From assembly GCF_017639855.1 (NCBI RefSeq), contig NZ_CP072115.1, positions 620,001 through 684,000 of the forward strand: a DNA stretch of 64,000 bases, read 5' to 3'. Position 1 is the stretch's first letter. Each line of letters opens with the position of its first letter. A program made the position numbers and the translations under genes. Shown piece after piece: positions 50,751 to 59,646 of the stretch. The DNA is from Streptococcus sp. zg-86. Its GTDB lineage: Bacteria; Bacillota; Bacilli; Lactobacillales; Streptococcaceae. Below the pieces are notes generated by a model that made no database searches, was not told where the DNA came from, and saw only the letters and a list, made by a program, of their open reading frames with translations.

Positions 50751-51452
50751 ATGGCATATATTGAAGTACGCAATAGTTCTAAATCTTACATCATGGGCAA
50801 TAATCGTATTGTGGCAAACAAGGATATTTCGTTTGATATTGAAAAGGGGGAATTGGTCATCGTTCTCGGTTCTTCTGGCGCAGGAAAATCAACCCTACTC
50901 AATATCTTGGGCGGTATGGATACAAATGATGAAGGCGTAGTCAAGATTGATGGGGTGGACATTGCTCAACTAACTAGTAAGCAGCTGACCAAGTACCGCC
51001 GTGAAGATGTTGGTTTTGTCTTTCAGTTCTACAATTTAGTGGCGAATCTAACTGCGAAAGAAAATGTCGAATTGGCCTCAGAAATTGTGCGTGATGCCAT
51101 GGATGCGAGGGATGTCTTGACCAAAGTTGGTTTGGGAGATCGTTTGGATAATTTTCCAGCTCAATTATCAGGTGGTGAGCAACAACGAGTTGCGATTGCA
51201 CGAGCAGTTGCCAAACGTCCCAAGATGCTCTTGTGCGATGAGCCAACTGGAGCCTTGGACTACCAGACAGGTAAGCAGGTCTTACATATTTTACAAGACA
51301 TGTCGAAACAGGAAGGAGCAACGGTAGTGATTGTGACCCACAATGCTGCTTTGGCTCCAATTGCAGACAAGGTCATTCAGATGCGGGATGCGCGTGTTCA
51401 TTCGATTCAGGTCAATCCGCAGCCGCAAGACATTCGAACCTTGGAATATTAA
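50751..51452 (+). CDS. ABC exporter ATP-binding protein (LolD/MacB type)
   Basis: A 233-residue ATPase with Walker A GSSGAGKSTLL, signature LSGGEQQRVAIARAV and Walker B LLCDEPTGALD, the pattern of the MacB/LolD group that partners FtsX-type permeases. ATG 50751 follows AGAGGTAG and lies 35 bp after an extended -10 (TGG-TATAAT, 50711-50719). An earlier frame start at 50631 lies upstream of that promoter and is rejected. The permease follows 18 bp downstream. Substrate unknown; relatives act in peptide or antimicrobial resistance. Confidence 0.92.
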   Translation: MAYIEVRNSSKSYIMGNNRIVANKDISFDIEKGELVIVLGSSGAGKSTLLNILGGMDTNDEGVVKIDGVDIAQLTSKQLTKYRREDVGFVFQFYNLVANLTAKENVELASEIVRDAMDARDVLTKVGLGDRLDNFPAQLSGGEQQRVAIARAVAKRPKMLLCDEPTGALDYQTGKQVLHILQDMSKQEGATVVIVTHNAALAPIADKVIQMRDARVHSIQVNPQPQDIRTLEY

Positions 51453-51470
51453 GAAAACTAGGAACACTAG

Positions 51471-54400
51471 ATGAATAAGAAAATCTATTGGAAAACGATT
51501 CGTCAATCATTACTGTCTTCTAAAGGGCGATTCTTTTCGATTTTTAATTTAATGATGATTGGTTCAATGGCCTTTATCGGTTTAAAGGTTGCAGCGCCAA
51601 ATATGGAAAAAACAGCGCAGCGCTATATTGAACAGGGACAGGTGATGGATTTGGCTGTGATGTCAGATTTGGGAATCAGTCAAGCAGACAAAAAAGAACT
51701 AGATCGTATTAGAGGTGTCCAGATTGAGTATGCCTACTTCAAGGATGTGACCATTGGGGCTGGCCAGGAAGCAATTCGTTTGTTTTCTGCTCCTAAAACC
51801 ATTTCACGCTATCAGTTAAAAGAGGGCAAGGATCCCGCATCGGCTAGGGAAATTCTGCTGTCGACCAATCTCAAAGGAACGTATCAGATTGGGGATCGCA
51901 TTACCGTTCAAGAAGGCAATAAACAGGCTAGGGTTTTAAAAGAAACAGCATTTATCGTGACAGGTTTTGCGGATTCGGCAGAAATATGGGGGAGCATTAA
52001 TCTCGGTCCTGCAAGTACAGGAACAGGTCAGTTAGCTGCCTATGCTTTTGTAGATGAGGCTGCCTTTGATTCGGAAGTGTACATGATGGCACGCCTTCGC
52101 TATAATGATTTGGCAGCTGTTCCCTATTACCAAGCAGAGTACAAGAAAAAAGTAACGGCCTACCAGACGACTCTTAATGAGGCCTTGTCAGACAATGGGA
52201 AGGAGCGTCTAGCTAGCGTTCAAAAAGATGGACAGGAAAAGATTCATCAGGCAAACCGTAAAATAGCAGAAGCAGATGAGCAACTGCAAGAAGCTCAAAC
52301 AAAACTTGATGCAAAGGAAACGGAGCTCAATCAAGGTCAATTACGAATAGACCAGGGCCAAGAAGAAGTAGACCTTCAGACAGAAAAAATGGCTCAAATT
52401 GAAGAAAGTTTGCTGCAAGCACAAGATGGATTGGATAGCAGTCGCAATCAATTGGAGGCCACAAAAAAAGAGTTAGATAATCAACGCTCCAAGCTAGATA
52501 AGAGCCGACAGGAATTGGGACAGGCAGAGGCGAAGTTAGTAAAAGCTGAGTCAGACCTGAAGAACAAGGAAGCGGAATTAGAACGAAGCGCCGCTCAAAT
52601 TGCTAGTCTACAAATGGAATTTGAACGCTTGACTAAGATGATTCAAGATCAGATAACCTTTGCGCTTGCTGCTGGAGATAATCCAGGTGATCTTTCAGAA
52701 CTGGTTGAAGCCCAACTTCAACTAAAGCAATTGGAAGGTGATTTGGCGAGACAGCAACAGGCCTATCAAGAAGGGCAAGCTGCCTATGAAGTTGGTAAAG
52801 CCCAATATGAACAAGAATCGGTATATTATCAAATTGGAATTCAGCAGTTAGAGCTTGGAGAAGAGCAGTACCAACTAGCGCAAACAGCCTACCAAGAAGG
52901 AGAAAAAGCCTATCAAGAAGGGCTTGCCCAATATGAATCGGGACGACTAGCCTATGAGGCAGGTCTAGAACAAGTAACCTTGGCTCGCTCCAGTTTAAAG
53001 GAGCAACAAACTGCCCTAAACCAAGGCCGTGCAGCCTTTCAAACAGCCCAGCAAGAGTTTGAAAAGAAACGTATAAGCGTTGAGCAAGAATTGACAAAAT
53101 CGCGAAAAGAAATACAGGTTGCCCAAGCTGATTTAGCTCGCCTTGATACACCAGAGTATCGTACCTATACACGAGACAGCCTACCTGGTGGAAATGGCTA
53201 TGCTAATTATGACAGTAGTACCAAGAGTATTTCTGCGGTCGGAAACATTTTCCCTGCTGTGTTGTATTTAGTTGCGGCTCTAGTTACATTTATGACCATG
53301 ACCCGCTTTGTGGATGAAGAGCGTTCTAATATTGGTATTTTTAAGGCTCTCGGCTATACAAATCGGCAAATTATCATCAAGTTTATCGTCTACGGGTTAG
53401 CGTCAGGCTTATCAGGTACCATTGTAGGGCTTCTTTTAGGTAACTTTCTCCTAGCTCCGATGATTAGTCGCATTATCACAGATACGACGGTGATTGGAAG
53501 AAGCGGCTTTTCTTTCTATCCCAAATGGTATCTTCTAGCGATTCTCTTTTCTCTGCTTGCTTCTGTGTTACCGGCCTATTGGGTTGTACGTAGGGAATTA
53601 AAAGACAAACCAGCCCAACTATTGCAAGCCAAGCCACCTGTTTCAGGGGCTAAGATTTTCTTGGAATATGTGCCAATTATTTGGCAGCGTTTGAGTTTTA
53701 CCCAAAAGGTGACAGCCCGCAATATCCTACGTTACAAAAAACGGATGCTTATGACCATTATCGGTGTAGCAGGCTCCGTGGCTCTCTTATTTGCTGGTTT
53801 AGGAATCCGCTCGTCTATTTCGCAGGTCATCGACCGTCAATTTCAGGACCTTCTTCATTATCAATTGGTACTTGTGAAGCAAAGTCGAGTTAGTCAGGAA
53901 GATAAAGATCAAGTTGAAAAAGCCCTTCGTTCACCAGTTGTTCAAAAGACCCTACCCATTGCTTACTATGGTCTAACAGAAACAGTAAAAGGTCAGGACG
54001 ATGCCCTTGCTATTAGCCTTTTTATCAGTCCAGAAAAAGATTTGTCCTCCTTTGTCACCTTGCGAAATCCTAAGAATGGTCAAGGGTTACTCTTATCAGA
54101 TGAAGGGGCAATTATTTCTCAGAAGTTGGCTCAGTTGTATCAGGTTGATGTTGGAGATAGACTGACGGTGAAGGTTCAGCAAGAAGAGTTGACATTGAAA
54201 GTGGCTGGAATCACGGAGATGTATGCAGGTCATTTCATCTATCTGTCGGATGTTGCCTATCAGCGAGCAAGTGGAAAAGGTTATCAGGCAAATGCAGATT
54301 TGGTGATGTTAGACAAGTCAGATAAGAAGGCTGTTGAAAAGGTTGCACGTGATTTTCTAGCCATGAAAGGGGTTGTTGCGGTCGTACAAAATCTATCTCT

Positions 54401-54833
54401 GGTTACCTTGCTAGAAACCATTGTTCAGTCCCTTCAATCCGTTATGCTGATTTTGATTGTCTTGTCCATTTTACTGGGAATTGTTATTCTCTATAATTTG
54501 ACGACCATCAATATGGCAGAGCGGATTCGGGAATTGTCAACCATTAAAGTCTTGGGATTTTATGACCGTGAAGTGACCTTTTATATCTATCGGGAAACCA
54601 TGATCCTATCAGTCTTGGGGATTGCCTTAGGTCTATGTGCAGGCTTCTTCTTACATCGCCTACTTCTAGTCGTCATTGCTTCACCGGCTATCCTATTTGC
54701 TCCAACTGTATCCATAGATGTCTATCTCGTCCCAATTGTGGCCGTACTAGGAATACTCACCTTGTTAGGCTGGCTCGTTCACCACCACTTGAGTCAATTA
54801 GATATGCTTGAAGCCCTCAAGTCTGGGGAGTAA
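51471..54833 (+). CDS. FtsX-type ABC permease with a long extracellular coiled coil
   Basis: A 1120-residue membrane protein. The first helix (about 20-40) is followed by an outer domain. Residues about 235-565 form a long, low-complexity alpha-helical region dense in Glu, Gln and Lys, with repeated YQEG/YxxG stretches and leucine heptads. Two FtsX permease domains lie at about 590-700 and 985-1110, with a MacB-like region between. The coiled coil is unusually long for an ABC permease and sits where MacB has its periplasmic arm. It pairs with the ATPase directly upstream. Substrate not known; the arm may reach through the wall. Confidence 0.9.
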   Translation: MNKKIYWKTIRQSLLSSKGRFFSIFNLMMIGSMAFIGLKVAAPNMEKTAQRYIEQGQVMDLAVMSDLGISQADKKELDRIRGVQIEYAYFKDVTIGAGQEAIRLFSAPKTISRYQLKEGKDPASAREILLSTNLKGTYQIGDRITVQEGNKQARVLKETAFIVTGFADSAEIWGSINLGPASTGTGQLAAYAFVDEAAFDSEVYMMARLRYNDLAAVPYYQAEYKKKVTAYQTTLNEALSDNGKERLASVQKDGQEKIHQANRKIAEADEQLQEAQTKLDAKETELNQGQLRIDQGQEEVDLQTEKMAQIEESLLQAQDGLDSSRNQLEATKKELDNQRSKLDKSRQELGQAEAKLVKAESDLKNKEAELERSAAQIASLQMEFERLTKMIQDQITFALAAGDNPGDLSELVEAQLQLKQLEGDLARQQQAYQEGQAAYEVGKAQYEQESVYYQIGIQQLELGEEQYQLAQTAYQEGEKAYQEGLAQYESGRLAYEAGLEQVTLARSSLKEQQTALNQGRAAFQTAQQEFEKKRISVEQELTKSRKEIQVAQADLARLDTPEYRTYTRDSLPGGNGYANYDSSTKSISAVGNIFPAVLYLVAALVTFMTMTRFVDEERSNIGIFKALGYTNRQIIIKFIVYGLASGLSGTIVGLLLGNFLLAPMISRIITDTTVIGRSGFSFYPKWYLLAILFSLLASVLPAYWVVRRELKDKPAQLLQAKPPVSGAKIFLEYVPIIWQRLSFTQKVTARNILRYKKRMLMTIIGVAGSVALLFAGLGIRSSISQVIDRQFQDLLHYQLVLVKQSRVSQEDKDQVEKALRSPVVQKTLPIAYYGLTETVKGQDDALAISLFISPEKDLSSFVTLRNPKNGQGLLLSDEGAIISQKLAQLYQVDVGDRLTVKVQQEELTLKVAGITEMYAGHFIYLSDVAYQRASGKGYQANADLVMLDKSDKKAVEKVARDFLAMKGVVAVVQNLSLVTLLETIVQSLQSVMLILIVLSILLGIVILYNLTTINMAERIRELSTIKVLGFYDREVTFYIYRETMILSVLGIALGLCAGFFLHRLLLVVIASPAILFAPTVSIDVYLVPIVAVLGILTLLGWLVHHHLSQLDMLEALKSGE

Positions 54834-54880
54834 TCGGATAACTCCAAGAGTACAAAAATCTGGACTATTGAAGAAAGTAG

Positions 54881-55373
54881 TATAGTGGATTGAGAACTGA
54901 ACACGGACTAAGAGCTGTGTAAAAAAGAGACGCAGATGTTCCAACTTTAGTTGGTTACAGCTGAGGCTCCCTTTAGTGGGGACGCAGATGTTCCAATTTT
55001 AGTTGGTTACAGCTGAGGCTCCCTTTAGGTATAAATCTAGTTGGTTGCAAGCCAACCTGCTTCGATTTCCTCTTTTGTCTAGGAGTTGCTTAACGCCCTT
55101 GTATCTTATGAAACTGAACACGGGCTAAGTACTGTGTGAAAAAGATAAGTCTTCCTAGAGTCTGCTGGCTCTTCGTCTGACTTCCTATTTTCACTTTGTG
55201 CTTTATACGCCCTCGTATCTTTATGAATGAATAGGACAAGGCAAGGAGCTGCAGATAGAATCGGCGTTAATTGAGGATTACTCCATAATCCCTATTTCCA
55301 ACCTTCAACAGTCCACAGGACTATTTAAGCAAAGCGACTGAACGATGTCCTAACCTTTATTCCATTCACTATA
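54881..55373. repeat. Modular inverted-end repeat element, copy C (493 bp)
   Basis: It starts TATAGTGGATTGAGAACTG, 47 bp after the permease stop, and ends TTCCATTCACTATA. The block GACGCAGATGTTCCA, TTAGTTGGTTACAGCTGAGG is duplicated in tandem at about 54930-55025. The BOX-like module near the right end is deleted compared with copies B and D. No genes lie in this 637-bp gap before polA. Confidence 0.8.
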
Positions 55374-55455
55374 AAAACAAGAACTTTTATATTAAAGGAG
55401 TAGCATAATCCACGGGATCATTCTATTCCTTTTTCTATTCTTGACGAAGAGAACA

Positions 55456-55471
55456 TGATATAATAAAAACA
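55456..55471 (+). promoter_or_regulatory. Extended -10 fused to the polA start codon
   Basis: TGA-TATAAT (TATAAT at 55459-55464), six bases (AAAAAC), then ATG at 55471. No ribosome-binding site is present. TTGACG at 55441 is too close (12 bp) to act as the -35. Confidence 0.65.
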
Positions 55472-58110
55472 TGAAAAAAAATAGATTATTACTAATAGAC
55501 GGCTCATCTGTAGCCTTTCGTGCCTTCTTTGCACTCTACAATCAAATTGATCGTTTTAAGAGTCCGACTGGTCTTCATACCAATGCTATTTACGGCTTCC
55601 ACCTCATGCTGGACCATATGATGAAGCGAATCCAGCCAACCCATGTACTGGTCGCTTTTGATGCGGGGAAAACGACCTTCCGTACAGAAATGTATCAAGA
55701 CTACAAGGCAGGTCGTGCCAAAACACCTGATGAATTTCGAGAGCAATTTCCTTTCATTCGCCAAATGCTAGAAGTCATGGGCATTCGCCATTATGATTTA
55801 GAACGCTATGAAGCAGATGACATCATTGGAACCTTGGATAAACTGGCCGAAGGAAGTAGCCAACCGTTTGATGTGACCATTGTTAGTGGAGATAAGGATT
55901 TGATCCAACTGACGGATGAAAACACCATTGTTGAAATTTCGAAAAAGGGAGTTGCTGAATTCGAAGAATTTACCCCAGCCTATCTCATGGAAAAAATGGG
56001 GATTACGCCGACCCAATTCATTGATTTAAAAGCACTTATGGGAGATAAATCAGATAATATCCCCGGTGTGACCAAGATTGGTGAGAAAACAGGCCTTAAA
56101 CTTTTGACGGAATATGGGTCACTAGACGGTATTTATGAGCATATTGACAGTATGAAGCAGTCCAAGATGAAAGATAATCTGATTCAGGATAAGGAACAGG
56201 CCTTTCTATCACGAACCCTTGCGACTATTGATACGCAAGCGCCTATTACAATTGGTCTTGAAGATATTGCCTATCAAGGTCCAGATCTTGAACAATTAGC
56301 GCGCTTCTACGAGGACATGGGCTTCAAATTACTCCGTGCCCAATTAGGAAATGAAGCAACAGCACCGACAGCTATCAAGAATGACTTTGTATTCGTTGAA
56401 AAGGTTGCGGCAGACATGCTCCATGAAGACCAGTTTTTCCACTTTGAAATCTTCGGTGATAATTACCACAAAGAGCCAATTATCGGTCTTGCTTGGGGAG
56501 ATGAGCAGGCTATCTATGTCGGAGGAGCAGAGCTTCTGTCACAAGACATTTTGCGTGACTTTCTGACAAGAACAGCCGTTAAAACCTATGATTTCAAACG
56601 GAGTAAGGTCTTACTTTCCCATTATGGGATTGACCTGAAACTAGCAGCTTTTGATAGTCGTCTAGCCAAATATCTACTGACGACAGTAGAAGATAATGAG
56701 ATTGCCACCATTGCCAAGTTATACGGTCAGAATAGCTTAGATGCGGATGAAGTTGTCTATGGAAGAGGTGCCAAACGAGCCATTCCTGAACCTGAAACAC
56801 TCTATCAACACTTGGCTAATAAATTGGCTGTTCTCGTTGAAACGGAAGCCATTATGCGGACAAAATTGGCAGAACACCAACAGTCAGACCTGCTCTTTGA
56901 AATGGAATTACCACTAGCCAATGTCCTTGCTAAAATGGAAATGACAGGGATTAAGGTTGAAGCAGAAACCTTAAAAGCCATGCAGGTTGAAAATGATCTC
57001 TTGATTGAAGAATTGACACGGGATATTTATGACTTGGCTGGTGAAGAGTTTAATATCAACTCTCCTAAGCAACTAGGGGTCATTCTCTTTGAAAAAATGG
57101 GCTTGCCACTCGAATTGACCAAAAAGACCAAGACAGGGTATTCTACGGCAGTAGATGTGTTAGAACGATTGGCTCCGATTGCTCCGATTGTGTCAAAAAT
57201 TCTTGACTATCGTCAGATTACCAAATTACAGTCGACCTACGTGATTGGCCTTCAAGAAGCCATTATGGAAGACGGGAAAATTCATACACGCTATGTGCAA
57301 GATTTGACCCAGACAGGTCGCCTTTCTAGTACAGACCCTAATCTGCAAAATATTCCTGTACGTTTAGAACAAGGTCGCTTGATTCGTAAGGCTTTTGTGT
57401 CAGAATGGGAAGATAGTGTCCTACTAAGCTCGGATTATTCCCAGATTGAGTTGCGGATTTTGGCGCATATTTCGCAGGATCAACACTTGATTGAAGCCTT
57501 TCGTCAAGGTGCAGACATCCATACTTCAACTGCCATGCGGGTATTTGGCATTGAAAAGCCGGAAGATGTGACGGCAAATGATCGCCGCAATGCCAAGGCC
57601 GTCAACTTCGGGGTAGTCTACGGGATTTCTGATTTTGGCTTGTCCAATAATCTAGGTATTAGCCGCAAGGAAGCGAAAAACTATATTGATACCTATTTTG
57701 AACGTTTCCCAGGCATTAAGAACTACATGGAAAGTATTGTGCGTGAGGCGCGTGATAAGGGCTATGTCGAAACGATTTACCACCGTCGTCGTGAAATTCC
57801 TGAAATCAATTCTCGGAATTTTAATGTGCGAAACTTTGCCGAACGGACTGCTATCAATTCACCGATTCAAGGATCAGCTGCGGATGTGCTAAAAGTGGCT
57901 ATGATTAACTTAGATAAGGCCATGACAGAAGCAGGTTTACGCACTCGCATGCTCTTACAGGTGCATGATGAAATCGTCCTTGAAGTACCAAACGATGAAT
58001 TGGCGACCATTCGTTCCATGGTAAAAGATGTTATGGAATCGGCAATTTCTCTCTCCGTTCCATTGCTGGCAGATGAAAATGCAGGCAAAACATGGTATGA
58101 AGCGAAGTAG
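55471..58110 (+). CDS. polA: DNA polymerase I
   Basis: An 879-residue repair and replication polymerase. The 5' nuclease domain (about 1-300) contains LLIDGSSVAFRAFFALY and GDKSDNIPGV. The middle exonuclease domain (about 310-480) appears degenerate, as in other streptococcal enzymes that lack proofreading. The Klenow polymerase domain has RLSSTDPNLQNIPVR, DYSQIELRILAH and VHDEIVLEV. The start directly follows the -10 box, so the mRNA is probably leaderless. A terminator follows at 58156. Confidence 0.97.
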   Translation: MKKNRLLLIDGSSVAFRAFFALYNQIDRFKSPTGLHTNAIYGFHLMLDHMMKRIQPTHVLVAFDAGKTTFRTEMYQDYKAGRAKTPDEFREQFPFIRQMLEVMGIRHYDLERYEADDIIGTLDKLAEGSSQPFDVTIVSGDKDLIQLTDENTIVEISKKGVAEFEEFTPAYLMEKMGITPTQFIDLKALMGDKSDNIPGVTKIGEKTGLKLLTEYGSLDGIYEHIDSMKQSKMKDNLIQDKEQAFLSRTLATIDTQAPITIGLEDIAYQGPDLEQLARFYEDMGFKLLRAQLGNEATAPTAIKNDFVFVEKVAADMLHEDQFFHFEIFGDNYHKEPIIGLAWGDEQAIYVGGAELLSQDILRDFLTRTAVKTYDFKRSKVLLSHYGIDLKLAAFDSRLAKYLLTTVEDNEIATIAKLYGQNSLDADEVVYGRGAKRAIPEPETLYQHLANKLAVLVETEAIMRTKLAEHQQSDLLFEMELPLANVLAKMEMTGIKVEAETLKAMQVENDLLIEELTRDIYDLAGEEFNINSPKQLGVILFEKMGLPLELTKKTKTGYSTAVDVLERLAPIAPIVSKILDYRQITKLQSTYVIGLQEAIMEDGKIHTRYVQDLTQTGRLSSTDPNLQNIPVRLEQGRLIRKAFVSEWEDSVLLSSDYSQIELRILAHISQDQHLIEAFRQGADIHTSTAMRVFGIEKPEDVTANDRRNAKAVNFGVVYGISDFGLSNNLGISRKEAKNYIDTYFERFPGIKNYMESIVREARDKGYVETIYHRRREIPEINSRNFNVRNFAERTAINSPIQGSAADVLKVAMINLDKAMTEAGLRTRMLLQVHDEIVLEVPNDELATIRSMVKDVMESAISLSVPLLADENAGKTWYEAK

Positions 58111-58155
58111 CAGAATAAGGCATAACGCTGGGTAAAAACTCAATTTTGAATTGGT

Positions 58156-58204
58156 AAAAAACGCATAAATAGGGATTTTCGATCACCTGATTTTATGCGT
58201 TTTT
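58156..58204 (+). terminator. polA terminator
   Basis: AAAAAACGCATAAA at 58156-58169 pairs with TTTATGCGTTTTT at 58192-58204 across a 22-nt loop. Repeat copy E begins on the last T. Confidence 0.85.
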
Positions 58205-58353
58205 ATAGTGAATTGAATAAAGGTTAGGAGATGGTTCAGTCGCTGTGCTTCAATAGTCCAGTGGACTGTTGAAGGTTGGAAATAGGGATTATGGAATAAT
58301 CCTCAATTAACGTCAGTTCTATCTGCAGCTCCTTGCCTCATCCTATTATACTA
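58204..58353. repeat. Modular repeat element, copy E, reversed and shortened (150 bp)
   Basis: It begins TATAGTGAATTGAATAAAGG, the reverse complement of the right end of the other copies. It then holds reversed modules (CAGTCCAGTGGACTGTTGAAG, ATCTGCAGCTCCTTGCCT) and stops at TCCTATTATACTA, a degenerate left end. Most internal modules are missing. Confidence 0.75.
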
Positions 58354-58419
58354 TTTGAAGAGTAGTCTTCTTTCTTAAATAAAGACCGTAAAAAAGTGAT
58401 AGAGTGGAGTTGTTTCATA

Positions 58420-58622
58420 TTGAAAAATCTTGTCTAGCTTTTAAGTTTGTCAATTTTCATTGAAAATTTCTTATCTAGCTTTCCAGTTAGGGAATTTTTG
58501 TTGAAAAATTGTATCCTATGCTCCAAGTCTCCTATTTTTTTGTGAAAATTTGCTCCCTATTTTCTAAGTCTGACATTTTCCGATGATGAACTGTTCCCTA
58601 TGTTTCAAGTGAGCTTTTTTGT
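58420..58622. repeat. Second array of the 41-bp repeat family (five units)
   Basis: Units begin at about 58420, 58460, 58501, 58542 and 58583, a period of 40-41 bp. They share TTGAAAATT/TTGAAAAAT, TCCCTAT and TTTCAAGT-type ends with the array at 21822-22192, but are more diverged. The array lies between polA and comEB. No open frame crosses it. Confidence 0.8.
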
Positions 58623-58693
58623 CACAAAAAACCGACCTCTTTTTTTGAAAAAACATGGTATAATAAGGAAAATAAATCTGAGGAGACTAGGAG

Positions 58694-59161
58694 ATGTCAG
58701 AAAAACGGTTAGCATGGGATGAATATTTTGCGGCACAAGCTCTCTTGATTGCCAATCGAGCAACCTGTAAAAGGGCTAAGGTAGGAGCGGTCTTGGTCAA
58801 GGACAATAAGGTTGTGGCAACAGGCTATAACGGCTCTGTCTCAGGTACCGAACATTGTTTGGACCAAGAATGTCTAGTGGTGGACGGTCACTGTGTCCGG
58901 ACCTTACATGCGGAGGTCAATGCGATTTTACAAGGAGCAGAACGAGGCATTCCTAAAGGTTTTACAGCCTATGTCACGCATTTTCCCTGTCTGAATTGCT
59001 CCAAACAGCTCCTTCAAGTTGGCTGCAAACGGGTGGTCTATATCAACGAGTACCGTATAGATGACTATGCCACCTATCTTTATCACGAAAAAGAGTGTGA
59101 ACTTGTCCACTTGCCGATTGAGAAGGTAAAAGGGGCGATTTCACAAACGGATTGGATTTGA
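58694..59161 (+). CDS. comEB: dCMP deaminase-like protein ComEB
   Basis: A 155-residue zinc-dependent deaminase. The zinc-binding motifs are HAEVNAI (His and catalytic Glu) and PCLNC (two Cys), with the start RLAWDEYFAAQALLIA and RATCKRAKVGAVLV. It matches ComE operon protein 2 and dCMP deaminases, which supply dUMP for thymidylate. An extended -10 (TGG-TATAAT, about 58656-58664) and GAGGAG precede it. The comEA and comEC genes are not adjacent. Repeat copy D starts 18 bp after the stop. Confidence 0.93.
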   Translation: MSEKRLAWDEYFAAQALLIANRATCKRAKVGAVLVKDNKVVATGYNGSVSGTEHCLDQECLVVDGHCVRTLHAEVNAILQGAERGIPKGFTAYVTHFPCLNCSKQLLQVGCKRVVYINEYRIDDYATYLYHEKECELVHLPIEKVKGAISQTDWI

Positions 59162-59179
59162 TTGCTGGTCAAAGGAAGA

Positions 59180-59558
59180 TATAGTGGATTGAGAACTGAA
59201 CTCGGGCTAAGCACTGTGTGAAAAAGATAAGTCTTCCTAGAGTCTGCCGCCTCTTCGTCAGACTTCCTATTTTCACTTTGTGCTTTATACGCCCTCGTAT
59301 CTTATGAAGGAATAGGACAAGGCAAGGAGCTACAGATAGCACTAGAATTAGTTGAGGACTACTCCATAATCCCTATTTCCAACTTTCAACAGTCTACTGG
59401 ACTATTGAAGCAAAGCGACTTATACTCGTCAAAAATCTAAGTCTGACGTCGTTAACTCACCTTGCTGAACTTCAGTTCTAGCTACGATTTCGTTGCCTAG
59501 TCAGATTTTGATTTTTATAGAGTATAACGATGTCCTAACCTTTATTCCATTCACTATA
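59180..59558. repeat. Modular inverted-end repeat element, copy D (379 bp)
   Basis: Left end TATAGTGGATTGAGAACTG, right end TTCCATTCACTATA. It has the GTGAAAAAGATAAGTCT hairpin module, the AATAGGACAAGGCAAGGAG module and the BOX-like end (ATACTCGTCAAAAATC to GATTTTTATAGAGTATA), but lacks the GTTGGTTACAG block of B and C. Confidence 0.8.
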
Positions 59559-59646
59559 ATATTGTATTTCTGATTAAATAGGAGTATAATGGATGTATTA
59601 TTTTGGAAATGCTTACATATTGTCGTGACACAAAAAGGAGGTTTCG

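Noticed and set aside
52633..53172. 179-residue minus-strand open frame within the ABC permease gene
   Set aside because: It is the antisense of the Gln/Glu-rich coiled coil, whose composition keeps the opposite strand free of stops. It has no ribosome site or recognisable domain.
55441..55464. Classical -35/-10 promoter for polA using TTGACG at 55441
   Set aside because: The spacer to TATAAT is only 12 bp, too short; the TGN-extended -10 is the more likely determinant.
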